64,000 nucleotides of DNA from a virus. Below, one piece after another: positions 17,415-25,730 of the stretch. The position numbers and the translations under genes were made by a program. How positions within the stretch are numbered: position 1 is the first letter of the stretch; every line of letters begins with the position of its first letter. The stretch covers positions 1-64,000 of the IMG/VR virus record IMGVR_UViG_3300027782_004732; one strand, given 5' to 3'. The notes beneath the pieces were generated by a model that searched no databases, was not told where the DNA came from, and saw only the letters and a list, made by a program, of their open reading frames with translations.

Positions 17415-18233
17415 TTAATTTTTAGGTTTTAATTCTCCATCAACATAGATTACTTCTAATTTTGTCCAATCAGGTTGAAACATATCGTAATAATTCTGTG
17501 GACCACTAGGACCGAACCAAATTGATGGTGATATAATTTGTTTATTTTTGTTTTTATTTAAAAATGCTGACCACCAAGAAAAAGTGGAATTTGGAATTAT
17601 ATTGTTCTTACATAAAGACATCATCCACATATCAACATAATCATCTTCATCAACTAATGTTATGTTTTCACCATTAAAGTTTTTATTTAACCATTCTTTA
17701 TCATCACCAAATAAAAATAAGTGACTGTATGGTCCAACCATTTCTAATGCCTTATCCAAATACTCTTTAGATACACTTGGGTGAATGTGTGGATTTTGTT
17801 TGTAGTCACCAAATCTAATGTGAATTGATACCGTATTGTCTTGATTAAGTTGTGGGTATTTTTCATAAATTTGTTTTATGAATTCTTCAGTTGGGCCAAA
17901 CAAATCTTGTATTTTTTCGTCAAATCCTAAAAGGTTTTTCCCACTCTGGAAGTAACCCTCAAACACTGTATTATCCTCAACAGGATTTACTTCAGAATAT
18001 TCCCACGGTCCTTCATGTACTTTAGTAAACCCATCAATGTTATCAACAAATTTTAATCCTCTAAAGACGTTATCTTTATAATGTGAAGTATCTTTACCTT
18101 GCATTGGGGTCCAAGACCTTGGGATAAAAACGGTTTCTCTATTATTTTTCCATCCTTGAGCCAACGCGTGTGCTGCTTGGAACATTTGATTACCAAGACC
18201 ACCCATTAAATTACATGATATTAAATTGCTCAT
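17415..18233 (-). CDS. GT11 alpha-1,2-fucosyltransferase-like enzyme, 272 aa
   Basis: All family 11 landmarks are present: LMGGLGNQMFQAAHALA at residues 9-25, VSIHIRFGDYKQNPHIHP near 136 (the HxRxGDY motif) and IIPNSTFSWWSAFLN near 210. These enzymes use GDP-fucose to add fucose to the 2-hydroxyl, typically of galactose. It is the best defined enzyme in the cluster. GDP-L-galactose made by the nearby epimerase could be an alternative donor, as fucosyltransferases in other organisms can accept it. Confidence 0.88.
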   Translation of the reverse strand: MSNLISCNLMGGLGNQMFQAAHALAQGWKNNRETVFIPRSWTPMQGKDTSHYKDNVFRGLKFVDNIDGFTKVHEGPWEYSEVNPVEDNTVFEGYFQSGKNLLGFDEKIQDLFGPTEEFIKQIYEKYPQLNQDNTVSIHIRFGDYKQNPHIHPSVSKEYLDKALEMVGPYSHLFLFGDDKEWLNKNFNGENITLVDEDDYVDMWMMSLCKNNIIPNSTFSWWSAFLNKNKNKQIISPSIWFGPSGPQNYYDMFQPDWTKLEVIYVDGELKPKN

Positions 18234-18236
18234 AAT

Positions 18237-18824
18237 TTATTTAATTTTCCAATTTTCCCAAACAAAGGGGAATCTCCAAGTAAGTTCATGTGTTTTTGAC
18301 AGTTCTTCACTAATATAGTTATAGTCTGAATTTTCTTCCCCATCAAAAAGATGAAACTGTACTTGAATGTTTTTTATCTTTGTTATTTTATCAGACTCTA
18401 TTAAATTTTTTAATATTGGGTATTCAGCACCTTCAACATTAATTTTCATTAAATCAATTGATTCTTGACCAATTAATTCAAATATTTCTTTAGCCTCAAT
18501 TGAATCACTTTCAAATGTTGATTCATTGAAAAAAATTGATGCCTCTGATTCCGAAACACCTAAAGTTATTTTTTCTTTTTTATCTGAAACGGCAACACAA
18601 AAAGTTTCATATCCCGAACCTTTTAATTCATTACAAAATTGAGGTACAACCTCAAAACAATATATTTTTGAATTATATTTACCTCTAATCAAATTACACC
18701 AATTACCATGTCTTGCACCTAAATCAACAACAATTGAATTATTATTTAATTCATAATTTATTCTATAGGTATTATCACCATTTTGTTGTCTCCACTCAAT
18801 ATCGTTTGACGGTTTAATTTTCAT
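18237..18824 (-). CDS. FkbM-like SAM methyltransferase, 195 aa
   Basis: VVDLGARHGNWCNLIRGKYN is the SAM loop. IYCFEVVPQFCNEL is the second strand with the acidic residue that holds the SAM ribose. DLMKINVEGAEYPILKNLIE is the conserved FkbM core (KxDxEGxE pattern, here KINVEGAE). The C-terminus (IKNIQVQFHLFDGEE, WRFPFVWENWK) is shared with the methyltransferase at 20276, so the two are paralogues. The role is probably O-methylation of a sugar in the phage-made glycan. Confidence 0.8.
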   Translation of the reverse strand: MKIKPSNDIEWRQQNGDNTYRINYELNNNSIVVDLGARHGNWCNLIRGKYNSKIYCFEVVPQFCNELKGSGYETFCVAVSDKKEKITLGVSESEASIFFNESTFESDSIEAKEIFELIGQESIDLMKINVEGAEYPILKNLIESDKITKIKNIQVQFHLFDGEENSDYNYISEELSKTHELTWRFPFVWENWKIK

Positions 18825-19595
18825 TTAACAATTTCTATTTTCTACAAATTTATCACCATAAAGTAAATCTCTATGTTTTTCTAATATTTTTTGGGCATTT
18901 ACAGTAACTAATTGACTGTGTAATGCATGGTTTTTTTGACGAGTAGACCCCCAACTTGGGTCAGAAGTATAGTCAATCCAATATAGCCCTGATACCTTAT
19001 TTAACTCTTTAAATGCTCTCATTGATATATCCATATCGTCATAATTTTGAGGTGAAAAATATTCATCTAAAAAATTAAGTTTTACAACATCTTGGTAGTC
19101 ATACATTAATGGACCTCTATTACCATATTCTCGGGCATAAAAAATGTCTCTTGACGAGTCTTTTTTACCTGCCATGTCAACATAATTAATTTCTCTTGAT
19201 TGTTCGTTGTATGTGTTATTATGTGCGATGAATGAGGTTACCGCAAAAACGTCATCAAATGTTTGATATGGTTTTAACATTCTAACATCAAAATCTTTTT
19301 CATTTACGACCATATCATCTTGTATCAACAATGCGTAGTCGTTTTCAACTATTTTTAAACCTGCGTTATTTGCTTTAGTTTCAAAAACGTCATCAGTATA
19401 TACGTAATTAACTTTCATTCGTTTAACATCTTTAAGTATGTTTTTAACGATAGGAATTGAGTTATCGGTACATCCGTCAAATACGACTATAAATTGATTT
19501 GTGTTGTTAGATAAATTATTAACCAACGAGTGACAGACTTTTTCAATTAAAAAATCTTTATTGTGTATTGTTAAAACACAGGATACATTTTTCAT
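18825..19595 (-). CDS. Family 2 glycosyltransferase, 256 aa
   Basis: The GT-A start NVSCVLTIHNKDFLIEKVCH, the FIVVFDGCTDNSIPIVKNIL strand-helix and the metal site region YALLIQDDMVV are typical of family 2. EYFSPQNYDDMDISMRAF fits the acceptor/base segment (an ED-like pair, DD here). The enzyme probably extends the same glycan as its neighbours. It starts two bases before the previous FkbM gene region and forms part of an uninterrupted run. The sugar donor is unknown. Confidence 0.78.
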   Translation of the reverse strand: MKNVSCVLTIHNKDFLIEKVCHSLVNNLSNNTNQFIVVFDGCTDNSIPIVKNILKDVKRMKVNYVYTDDVFETKANNAGLKIVENDYALLIQDDMVVNEKDFDVRMLKPYQTFDDVFAVTSFIAHNNTYNEQSREINYVDMAGKKDSSRDIFYAREYGNRGPLMYDYQDVVKLNFLDEYFSPQNYDDMDISMRAFKELNKVSGLYWIDYTSDPSWGSTRQKNHALHSQLVTVNAQKILEKHRDLLYGDKFVENRNC

Positions 19596-19596
19596 A

Positions 19597-20274
19597 TTAA
19601 GGTAGAAAAAAATTGTGAGTTATGTTGTTTATAAAACTATTAGAAAATTTAAGATTATTTTTTACAATTAAATTTGTTAATATACTTTGGTCCCATCTAT
19701 GAAACTGCCAACCAGGAAAGTTTTCACCATGAATGTTTTCATCATCAGAAACAATTTGTCTATTTCTACAAAAAAATAGATATTCTTCAAAAAATGTAAT
19801 CATTTCTTTGGTTTTTTTAACACCAATAATTCCTGCTTCAACTTGAGCTACCTCATGATACTTTTCTTCATCACATCCCATTAAAACAAAACAATCTCTT
19901 TTTGTTGCGTGTTTTTGTTTTATTCTTACCCCATTCCAATTTGTAAAATAATAATCTTCTGTTTTAAAAAAATCTTTCATTGAGTTTACAATCTCTCCAT
20001 TAAGTTTGTCCCCAGCATCAATATATAATAAAACATCACCAAATTCCATGTTATTAAAAGTGTCCAATATAATTTTAGGCTTCCAAACCCAATATCCGTC
20101 ACCTTTTTCTAAATCAAGTAATTCTTTATTTTCTAAATAAAAATCACCTTGCTTAACATCTTCAGCCCGATAGTTGTAAATTTTATCAAACCCTTTTGAT
20201 TTTAAATCGTCAATTAAAATATTTTCTCTTATTCTAAAATTTTCGTCAGTATAAAAACAAACATTAACTTTCAT
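19597..20274 (-). CDS. GT-A glycosyltransferase-like protein, 225 aa
   Basis: The ATG at 20274 (MKVNVCFYTDENFRI) follows the preceding stop by one base, whereas the frame start at 20334 overlaps that gene, so I choose 20274. GDGYWVWKPKIILDTF and FGDVLLYIDAGDKL resemble a family of GT-A enzymes often found in surface polysaccharide clusters, where the DAG stretch takes the place of DxD. FPGWQFHRWDQSILTNLI near the end fits the acceptor side. The assignment is to fold, not to a specific sugar. Confidence 0.65.
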   Translation of the reverse strand: MKVNVCFYTDENFRIRENILIDDLKSKGFDKIYNYRAEDVKQGDFYLENKELLDLEKGDGYWVWKPKIILDTFNNMEFGDVLLYIDAGDKLNGEIVNSMKDFFKTEDYYFTNWNGVRIKQKHATKRDCFVLMGCDEEKYHEVAQVEAGIIGVKKTKEMITFFEEYLFFCRNRQIVSDDENIHGENFPGWQFHRWDQSILTNLIVKNNLKFSNSFINNITHNFFLP

Positions 20275-20275
20275 A

Positions 20276-20905
20276 TTACAAATTTTTATTTTTCCATGAT
20301 TCCCATACAAATTCATAATTAAATTGTAAGTCAAAACCTATAGATTCTAATTTTTCTTGTATGTTTTTATGTTTAAGTTCATAATCTTCACCGTATTTGT
20401 GGAATTGAACTTGTAGGTATTTTATTTTATTAATAATACCAGAGTCAATCCATTTTTCCAATAATGGGTATTCCTCACCTTCAATATTAACTTGTAAAAG
20501 GTCAACTTGTTTTATATTGTATTTTTCTAAAAAATACTCTAAAGTGTGACAAGTTACTGTAATTTTTTCTGAAGATTCTAAATAAGATGATGTTGCATCA
20601 CCATCCATATAAAGAGTGATTTCTTTTTCATCGGTAGATATTCCACAATTTTCAAGTTTAATTTTTTCTCTACTTGGTTTGTTAAATGTTCCAATGTAAT
20701 AGTCAACCTCATCAACTAATTTGTTATAAAATTGTGGAACAGGTTCAATTGATAATATGTTGCAATGAAATTTTTGTGATGCGGTTTTTGTCCAATATCC
20801 ATGGTATCCGCCAAGTTCAATTATTTGAGAATTTTCATCTAATGGGTAATTTAATATTAATAAATCATTTCCTCTGTCTGCGTCCCATTTTTCGTTTGGT
20901 GTCAT
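20276..20905 (-). CDS. FkbM-like SAM methyltransferase, 209 aa
   Basis: IIELGGYHGYWTKTASQKF is the SAM loop and ILSIEPVPQFYNKLVDEV the second strand. VDLLQVNIEGEEYPLLEKWI is the FkbM core. The ending (IKYLQVQFHKYG, YEFVWESWK) parallels the gene at 18237, indicating duplication. The N-terminus DADRGNDLLILNYPL is specific to this copy. It overlaps the next upstream family 2 gene by 4 bases. The likely role is sugar O-methylation. Confidence 0.8.
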   Translation of the reverse strand: MTPNEKWDADRGNDLLILNYPLDENSQIIELGGYHGYWTKTASQKFHCNILSIEPVPQFYNKLVDEVDYYIGTFNKPSREKIKLENCGISTDEKEITLYMDGDATSSYLESSEKITVTCHTLEYFLEKYNIKQVDLLQVNIEGEEYPLLEKWIDSGIINKIKYLQVQFHKYGEDYELKHKNIQEKLESIGFDLQFNYEFVWESWKNKNL

Positions 20906-21612
20906 AGTATAATATAAGGTTCTTTATTTCTAATTATGTTAACAATTGAATTTACCATTGGCATATTAACTTTATGGTCATTCAATGGGTTATTTTCGTT
21001 ATAAATGTAAGTTATTGTTGGGATATGTCTATAATGTTTTTCTCCCGACATTTCAAACATTGGGAACATAAATGATAAGTCACCTGCAACACTCCAATAA
21101 TTTCCTTCAGAATCTTTTAAATCTTCTTCTTTGATTTTTTTCCATAACCAAGATTTCCATGTCCTTAAATGAGAAAGTGTAAAGTTTTGTTTTCTAATGT
21201 TATCAAAATTTGCTGGTGGTACTGAGAATCCCTGAGCTCCGTTACTATACTTAAATGAACCACTTGTTATCCAAACATTCTCATCTTGGTATGTGTCATT
21301 AATTAATCCCAATACGTTTGAGTTTGGTAACCAATCGTCCCCATCAATTTCAACACAAATTTCATCATCAGGAACATTCATACCCCTAATTATTTGGTCG
21401 TAATTACCTGGTTGATACATTTTAGTTTTATTCTCAATCAAAATAAAACGTTCATCACCCTCAATAGTTTTCTTAATAGTATTAACCGTATCATCAGTTG
21501 ATAGGTCATCGGTTATGTAACATTTAAAATCTTTAAATCTTTGAGACATAATACTCAATAAAGATTTTTCTACATAATTTTCACAATTATATGTTGTGGT
21601 TAATATTATCAT
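20902..21612 (-). CDS. Family 2 glycosyltransferase, 236 aa
   Basis: The ATG at 21612 (MIILTTTYNCENYVEKSLLS) comes one base after the previous stop and gives a canonical GT-A start; the longer frame from 21687 lies inside the upstream gene. FKCYITDDLSTDDTVNTI and EICVEIDGDDWLPN (DxD metal site) are clear family 2 motifs. GNYWSVAGDLSFMFPMFEM fits the acceptor region. This is one of the more canonical transferases in the cluster, with unknown donor. Confidence 0.8.
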   Translation of the reverse strand: MIILTTTYNCENYVEKSLLSIMSQRFKDFKCYITDDLSTDDTVNTIKKTIEGDERFILIENKTKMYQPGNYDQIIRGMNVPDDEICVEIDGDDWLPNSNVLGLINDTYQDENVWITSGSFKYSNGAQGFSVPPANFDNIRKQNFTLSHLRTWKSWLWKKIKEEDLKDSEGNYWSVAGDLSFMFPMFEMSGEKHYRHIPTITYIYNENNPLNDHKVNMPMVNSIVNIIRNKEPYIIL

Positions 21613-21613
21613 T

Positions 21614-22771
21614 TTATAATGTAATTTTATATCCTTCAGGTTTAGAGCCAGATTTAAAAAGTCTAAGTCTATTATTATATGATTCACACAATGAGTTTAA
21701 CTTTTTTGATACATCGTCGTGTTCAATTACGTTTAAAGAATAACCTTCATTCAATAGGTCAATACATAATTGAAATTGTTGTGACTCGTCTAAAATATTT
21801 ACCCCCTTTTTATATGTTATGTGTTCCATAACAAATGGGACTTCTTTATTTGGATTTTGTTGTATAAAAAAGTTTTTAATGAATGATGAATGTTCTTTAT
21901 TAAGAGTGTCGGTAAATAATGGTAAGTTTGATTCAATCCCAAGGTTTTTAGTAAAAATACCTAACGCTCTATTTTCATTCGGTAATGATGGTCCTCCATA
22001 TCCAAACCCATATTTTAATGATTTTTTTCCAATTCTTGAATCACCACCAATTGTTGTTAGTACCATATTAATTTCATCTTGAAGACCTAATTTTGACATA
22101 ACATCCCCAATCATATTTGCATATGTAATTTTAGTTGCAACAAAACTACTAATAGCTAATTTGGTTAATTCGGATGCTTTGATTGACATACTATAAGCAT
22201 TAACAGGAACTTTTAAAATTTTATTATAAAGTTTAATTAATTCGTTAGCTAATTCTTGATATTCAGTACCAATCAAAATAACATCAGAAGTTTCAATACT
22301 TGATACAATATTACCATTTATAGTTTGTAAAGGATTATACGCAACTTGGACGTTAAACATGTTTAACCTTTCTTGTATTTGTGATACGTCCCCAACATTT
22401 GTTGTACTACCTACTATAAATTTTTTATTATATAGTGGAGTGTCTAATGAAGATGCACTATAAAAATTAGTGACTAACTCAAAAATTTTTCTCGTGTCAT
22501 AATCACCATCAATATTGATTGGGGTATCTACATAAGTAAAAATTATATCTGAGTTTATAATAACGTCTAAAGTATTTGTTGTTGCACTAAATTGTTTAAC
22601 ATCAAATAGCATTGATTGAATCATTGGTTCATTTGTAATACAAATTTTTTGATTCAAATTGTAAACGTAATCTTCATTATCATCATGAATAATAACATTG
22701 TAACCATTTTTTTCACACAATAATCCAAATGAAAGACCTACTTTATCTCCACCAATAATACCTATTATCAT
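21614..22771 (-). CDS. UDP-sugar dehydrogenase-like protein, probable pseudoenzyme, 385 aa
   Basis: The NAD loop IIGIIGGDKVGLSFG and the dimer-core stretch KASELTKLAISSFVATKITY place it in the UDP-glucose/UDP-ManNAc 6-dehydrogenase family. The motif that should hold the catalytic cysteine reads GFGYGGPSLPNE, so serine 262 sits in its place. The stretch NPLQTINGN lacks the Glu of the usual NPEFLREG. Two-step oxidation to a uronic acid normally needs both. The protein therefore probably lacks standard dehydrogenase activity or does a different reaction. No frameshift is seen and the gene is intact. Confidence 0.72.
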   Translation of the reverse strand: MIIGIIGGDKVGLSFGLLCEKNGYNVIIHDDNEDYVYNLNQKICITNEPMIQSMLFDVKQFSATTNTLDVIINSDIIFTYVDTPINIDGDYDTRKIFELVTNFYSASSLDTPLYNKKFIVGSTTNVGDVSQIQERLNMFNVQVAYNPLQTINGNIVSSIETSDVILIGTEYQELANELIKLYNKILKVPVNAYSMSIKASELTKLAISSFVATKITYANMIGDVMSKLGLQDEINMVLTTIGGDSRIGKKSLKYGFGYGGPSLPNENRALGIFTKNLGIESNLPLFTDTLNKEHSSFIKNFFIQQNPNKEVPFVMEHITYKKGVNILDESQQFQLCIDLLNEGYSLNVIEHDDVSKKLNSLCESYNNRLRLFKSGSKPEGYKITL

Positions 22772-24393
22772 ATAATTTTTATATATTCGTCTTTTATTTG
22801 TTGTGCAACTTTTAATGTGTGGTATTTTTCAATATCTAATGGAGGGTTAAACTTTTCTTTAGATAATATAAATCCACCTTTATCTACTTTATATATCCAA
22901 CTTGGTTTCCCGCACATCCAACTTTCAATTGTTGTTCTACCTAATTGAATCCCTGCAGTTTCATATGATTTTAAAATAAAGTCTTCAATTTTCCAAGTTG
23001 CTGGGAAATGTTTAACATGATTTTCCAATAAAACATTTTCCAAATAATTTCCATTGTTATCACCAACTAACCAAAGTTCTTTTCCAAGTTCTCTGGTATA
23101 TTCAATTAAATCTAAGATTGTTTCTTTTCTCAAATAATCTATAGTACCAACAAACAAAACATAATTTTCTTCAGATACTTTTTTAGATTGGAACTTTTCA
23201 TTATCAACTGGATTATAAATCACCTCAATCATTTCTTCAGGTATGTCAAAATTGTTAATCATGTGTTCCTTAATTTCAGGTCGGATTGCAATATATTTTT
23301 TAATTGTAGGGTCAACAACAGGGTCTTCCAATGAAATAACCTCTGAATGGATTGCGCTTATTTTAGGTAATTCAGGATACATATTAAGTATTCTTTCTGC
23401 AACAGGTTTATGTTGGAAATGAATAATGTCATAATCTACATCAGATACTCGGTATAACGCGTTTGGTGTTGATGGTTTAAACCCATCAGGAGTATTAATA
23501 CCCCATTGTCCATCACCAAGTTTAAAACCAGGTGCGTTTTCAAATGAAACACATTTAATACCAAGTTTATTTGCCATATCAGTAACAGGACCACCAATTT
23601 GTGATAATACCGTAACACTACAGTTTAATTTGATTAAACTTTTTGCTAATTCAAAAACATACAATTCTGACCCCGTAAAGTTTCTAAATGAAATGCAAGA
23701 TAATAATACTTTTAATTTTCTGTTTGGGTCAAATGGGATTTTAGTTGGTAAATTTTTACTATATTTTTGGGCAAATAAATTTTTATTTTCCTCCCATTGT
23801 TCGTTTGTTTGTCCAATAGATTTGTGAGTAATTCTAATGTTTGAAATAACACCAACCTTAACCCCTTCTATTTGATTTTTAAAACAAAATCCAATATCGT
23901 AAAAATGGAAACCTTTAAACTCTTCATCAAAATTATGTTTAATTCTTGATTTACTTAATGCGATAAAAACACCGTCAACAATAACTGTTTCTCTAATTGA
24001 TTTACCTAAATCTTCAGAGTATTTTGATGTCCATTTTTTTCCACCACTTTCATGGTTTACAATACCAATCATTTTTCTTCGTGTTTCCCACCATTGACCT
24101 GACGATGGCATTTCAGTTGTACCTGCAACACCTAAAATACCGTATTCACTATTTTCAAAGTGAGTCTTCAATTTGTAATACCAACTATTAGTGTCAAAGT
24201 AAATGTCGTCATGACACAATACAACTATGTCAGTTTTTGCTTCGTCAAGTATTTCGTTATAAACTTGAGAAAGGGATTTCTCCCCATTATTAATTTTTTC
24301 AATTACCTCAATCTTCTTAAACCCTGAACTTTTTTTTAAGTATTCAATAAATTTTGGGTTATGTTCTCTTGTGGAGTATCCTACTGTAATCAT
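22768..24393 (-). CDS. Two-domain glycosyltransferase, GT-A plus GT-B, 541 aa
   Basis: Residues 1 to about 220 are a GT-A domain of the StrF/family 2-like type: ITVGYSTREHNPKFIEYL, DIVVLCHDDIYF (metal site) and IVDGVFIALSKSRI. Residues about 228-541 are a GT-B family 4-like domain: LKVLLSCISFRNFTGSELYV, VEVIYNPVDNEKF-type linker and AGIQLGRTTIESWMCGKPSW at the donor site. One protein could therefore add two different sugars in sequence. The join is direct with no stop or frameshift. It overlaps the dehydrogenase-like gene by 4 bases. Confidence 0.8.
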   Translation of the reverse strand: MITVGYSTREHNPKFIEYLKKSSGFKKIEVIEKINNGEKSLSQVYNEILDEAKTDIVVLCHDDIYFDTNSWYYKLKTHFENSEYGILGVAGTTEMPSSGQWWETRRKMIGIVNHESGGKKWTSKYSEDLGKSIRETVIVDGVFIALSKSRIKHNFDEEFKGFHFYDIGFCFKNQIEGVKVGVISNIRITHKSIGQTNEQWEENKNLFAQKYSKNLPTKIPFDPNRKLKVLLSCISFRNFTGSELYVFELAKSLIKLNCSVTVLSQIGGPVTDMANKLGIKCVSFENAPGFKLGDGQWGINTPDGFKPSTPNALYRVSDVDYDIIHFQHKPVAERILNMYPELPKISAIHSEVISLEDPVVDPTIKKYIAIRPEIKEHMINNFDIPEEMIEVIYNPVDNEKFQSKKVSEENYVLFVGTIDYLRKETILDLIEYTRELGKELWLVGDNNGNYLENVLLENHVKHFPATWKIEDFILKSYETAGIQLGRTTIESWMCGKPSWIYKVDKGGFILSKEKFNPPLDIEKYHTLKVAQQIKDEYIKII

Positions 24394-24405
24394 ATTTAAT
24401 ATTTT

Positions 24406-25029
24406 TTAAATTATTCCTGTACTACCAAATCCGTTGTTACCTCTATCTTTATCTTCAATTTGTCTTACTTGTTGAATGTTAACATATTTACCTTGAACTA
24501 CGGGACATAAGACACATTGACCTACCTTCATTCCTTTTGGGATTGTAACGGTGGTATTATTGGTGTTAAACACAATAACTTGTATTTCACCTGTATATCC
24601 TTGGTCTACAGTTCCTGGCGTGTTAAGAACGGTTAATCCTTGTTTAATTGCCAAACCACTTTTTGGTCTAACCTGTATTTCATAACCTTCTTCAAAAGAA
24701 ACTTTTATTCCTGTTGGGATTAACGCCCTACCAAAAGGTCCAATAATAACTTCTTCGGTTGCATGTAAATCAAATCCTGAATCTGACGGATATGAATATT
24801 TTGGAAGTACAGCATTTTCATGTACCAATTCAACTTTAATTGTCCTTGTTTTTGCCATTTGGTTAATTTCATTTTCCATATCTTCAAATGAAAGACCTAA
24901 CATATCTTCTAATTCTTTTTGATATTCTTCTTCGGGTTGAATCCCTAATTCAGATTGAATTTTTTCAAATTGTTTTTCAATCTCTTCTCTAAGTTTTGGG
25001 TCAAAATGACCAAGTTGTCCTAAATCCAT
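24406..25029 (-). CDS. dut: dUTPase (dUTP diphosphatase)
   Basis: All five trimeric dUTPase motifs are present: DSGFDLHA at 83-90, RPKSGLA at 121-127, NTPGTVDQGYTGEI at 136-149, KGMKVGQC at 165-172 and RGNNGFGSTG at 196-205. The enzyme hydrolyses dUTP to dUMP, limiting uracil in DNA. The core is preceded by an extra acidic helical region of about 60 residues, not normal for the family, which may mediate oligomer or partner contacts. It overlaps the exonuclease gene by one base. Confidence 0.95.
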   Translation of the reverse strand: MDLGQLGHFDPKLREEIEKQFEKIQSELGIQPEEEYQKELEDMLGLSFEDMENEINQMAKTRTIKVELVHENAVLPKYSYPSDSGFDLHATEEVIIGPFGRALIPTGIKVSFEEGYEIQVRPKSGLAIKQGLTVLNTPGTVDQGYTGEIQVIVFNTNNTTVTIPKGMKVGQCVLCPVVQGKYVNIQQVRQIEDKDRGNNGFGSTGII

Positions 25030-25730
25030 TATTTTAATTTGTTTAATTTTTTAATTACCTCAATTAATACTTCAACATCTTTTTCACAATATTTTACAAT
25101 ACCTTCAATATCTTTTTTAACCCAAAATGCTTCGTGAACTTTATTACCCGTCACCTCCATTGTTTTAGATGACTCAACTCCCAAACAAACACACATAAGT
25201 TCTAATGATGCGATTGAACCGTATCCTCCATATTGCCATACTTCTTTGGTATCCAAAGCTTTAATTTCCCATGGTTTTGTGTCGTGACCTGGTAATATTT
25301 TAGGTGGCATAATACCATTCATAATCATTCTTTTTGCCATCATTGGGATGTCAAATCCTTTTACATTATGACCACATAAATGGAAACCAAGTTCACCAAC
25401 TCTATATAATAGTTTTTGTGCGTCTTGTAATAGTTTCTTTTCATCAGGGTCACTGAATGATTGCATTTTAACTTCACCTTTATCTGTAACAAACGCAACG
25501 CTAATACAAGCAATTCTTGCAAATTCAGGAACTAACGCGGCTCTGTTAACAAACATATCACCAACAGGTTTGTCTGCGTCTTCAGGAAATCTTTTTTGAA
25601 ACCAATCGTGGTAGTTTTGAAATTGGAAAGCCAACTCAGGTCTATTTGACTCAAGTGACTTCCAATCAGGTTGAATACCTACTGTTTCAATGTCTAAGAA
25701 TAATAATTTTGTAATTGGTGTGTTTATCAT
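25029..25730 (-). CDS. DnaQ-like 3'-5' exonuclease (DEDDy), 233 aa
   Basis: LFLDIETVG gives the Exo I DxE (D13, E15), LCGHNVKGFDIPMM the Exo II Asp (D127), and YCEKD the Exo III Y-x3-D (Y214, D218). It is therefore a DEDDy exonuclease. The type resembles the PolB-like exonucleases seen in Bacteroidota. The phage polymerase has its own exonuclease domain, so this one may act in repair, RNA turnover or host DNA breakdown. It overlaps the GT-B gene upstream by 4 bases. Confidence 0.85.
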   Translation of the reverse strand: MINTPITKLLFLDIETVGIQPDWKSLESNRPELAFQFQNYHDWFQKRFPEDADKPVGDMFVNRAALVPEFARIACISVAFVTDKGEVKMQSFSDPDEKKLLQDAQKLLYRVGELGFHLCGHNVKGFDIPMMAKRMIMNGIMPPKILPGHDTKPWEIKALDTKEVWQYGGYGSIASLELMCVCLGVESSKTMEVTGNKVHEAFWVKKDIEGIVKYCEKDVEVLIEVIKKLNKLK

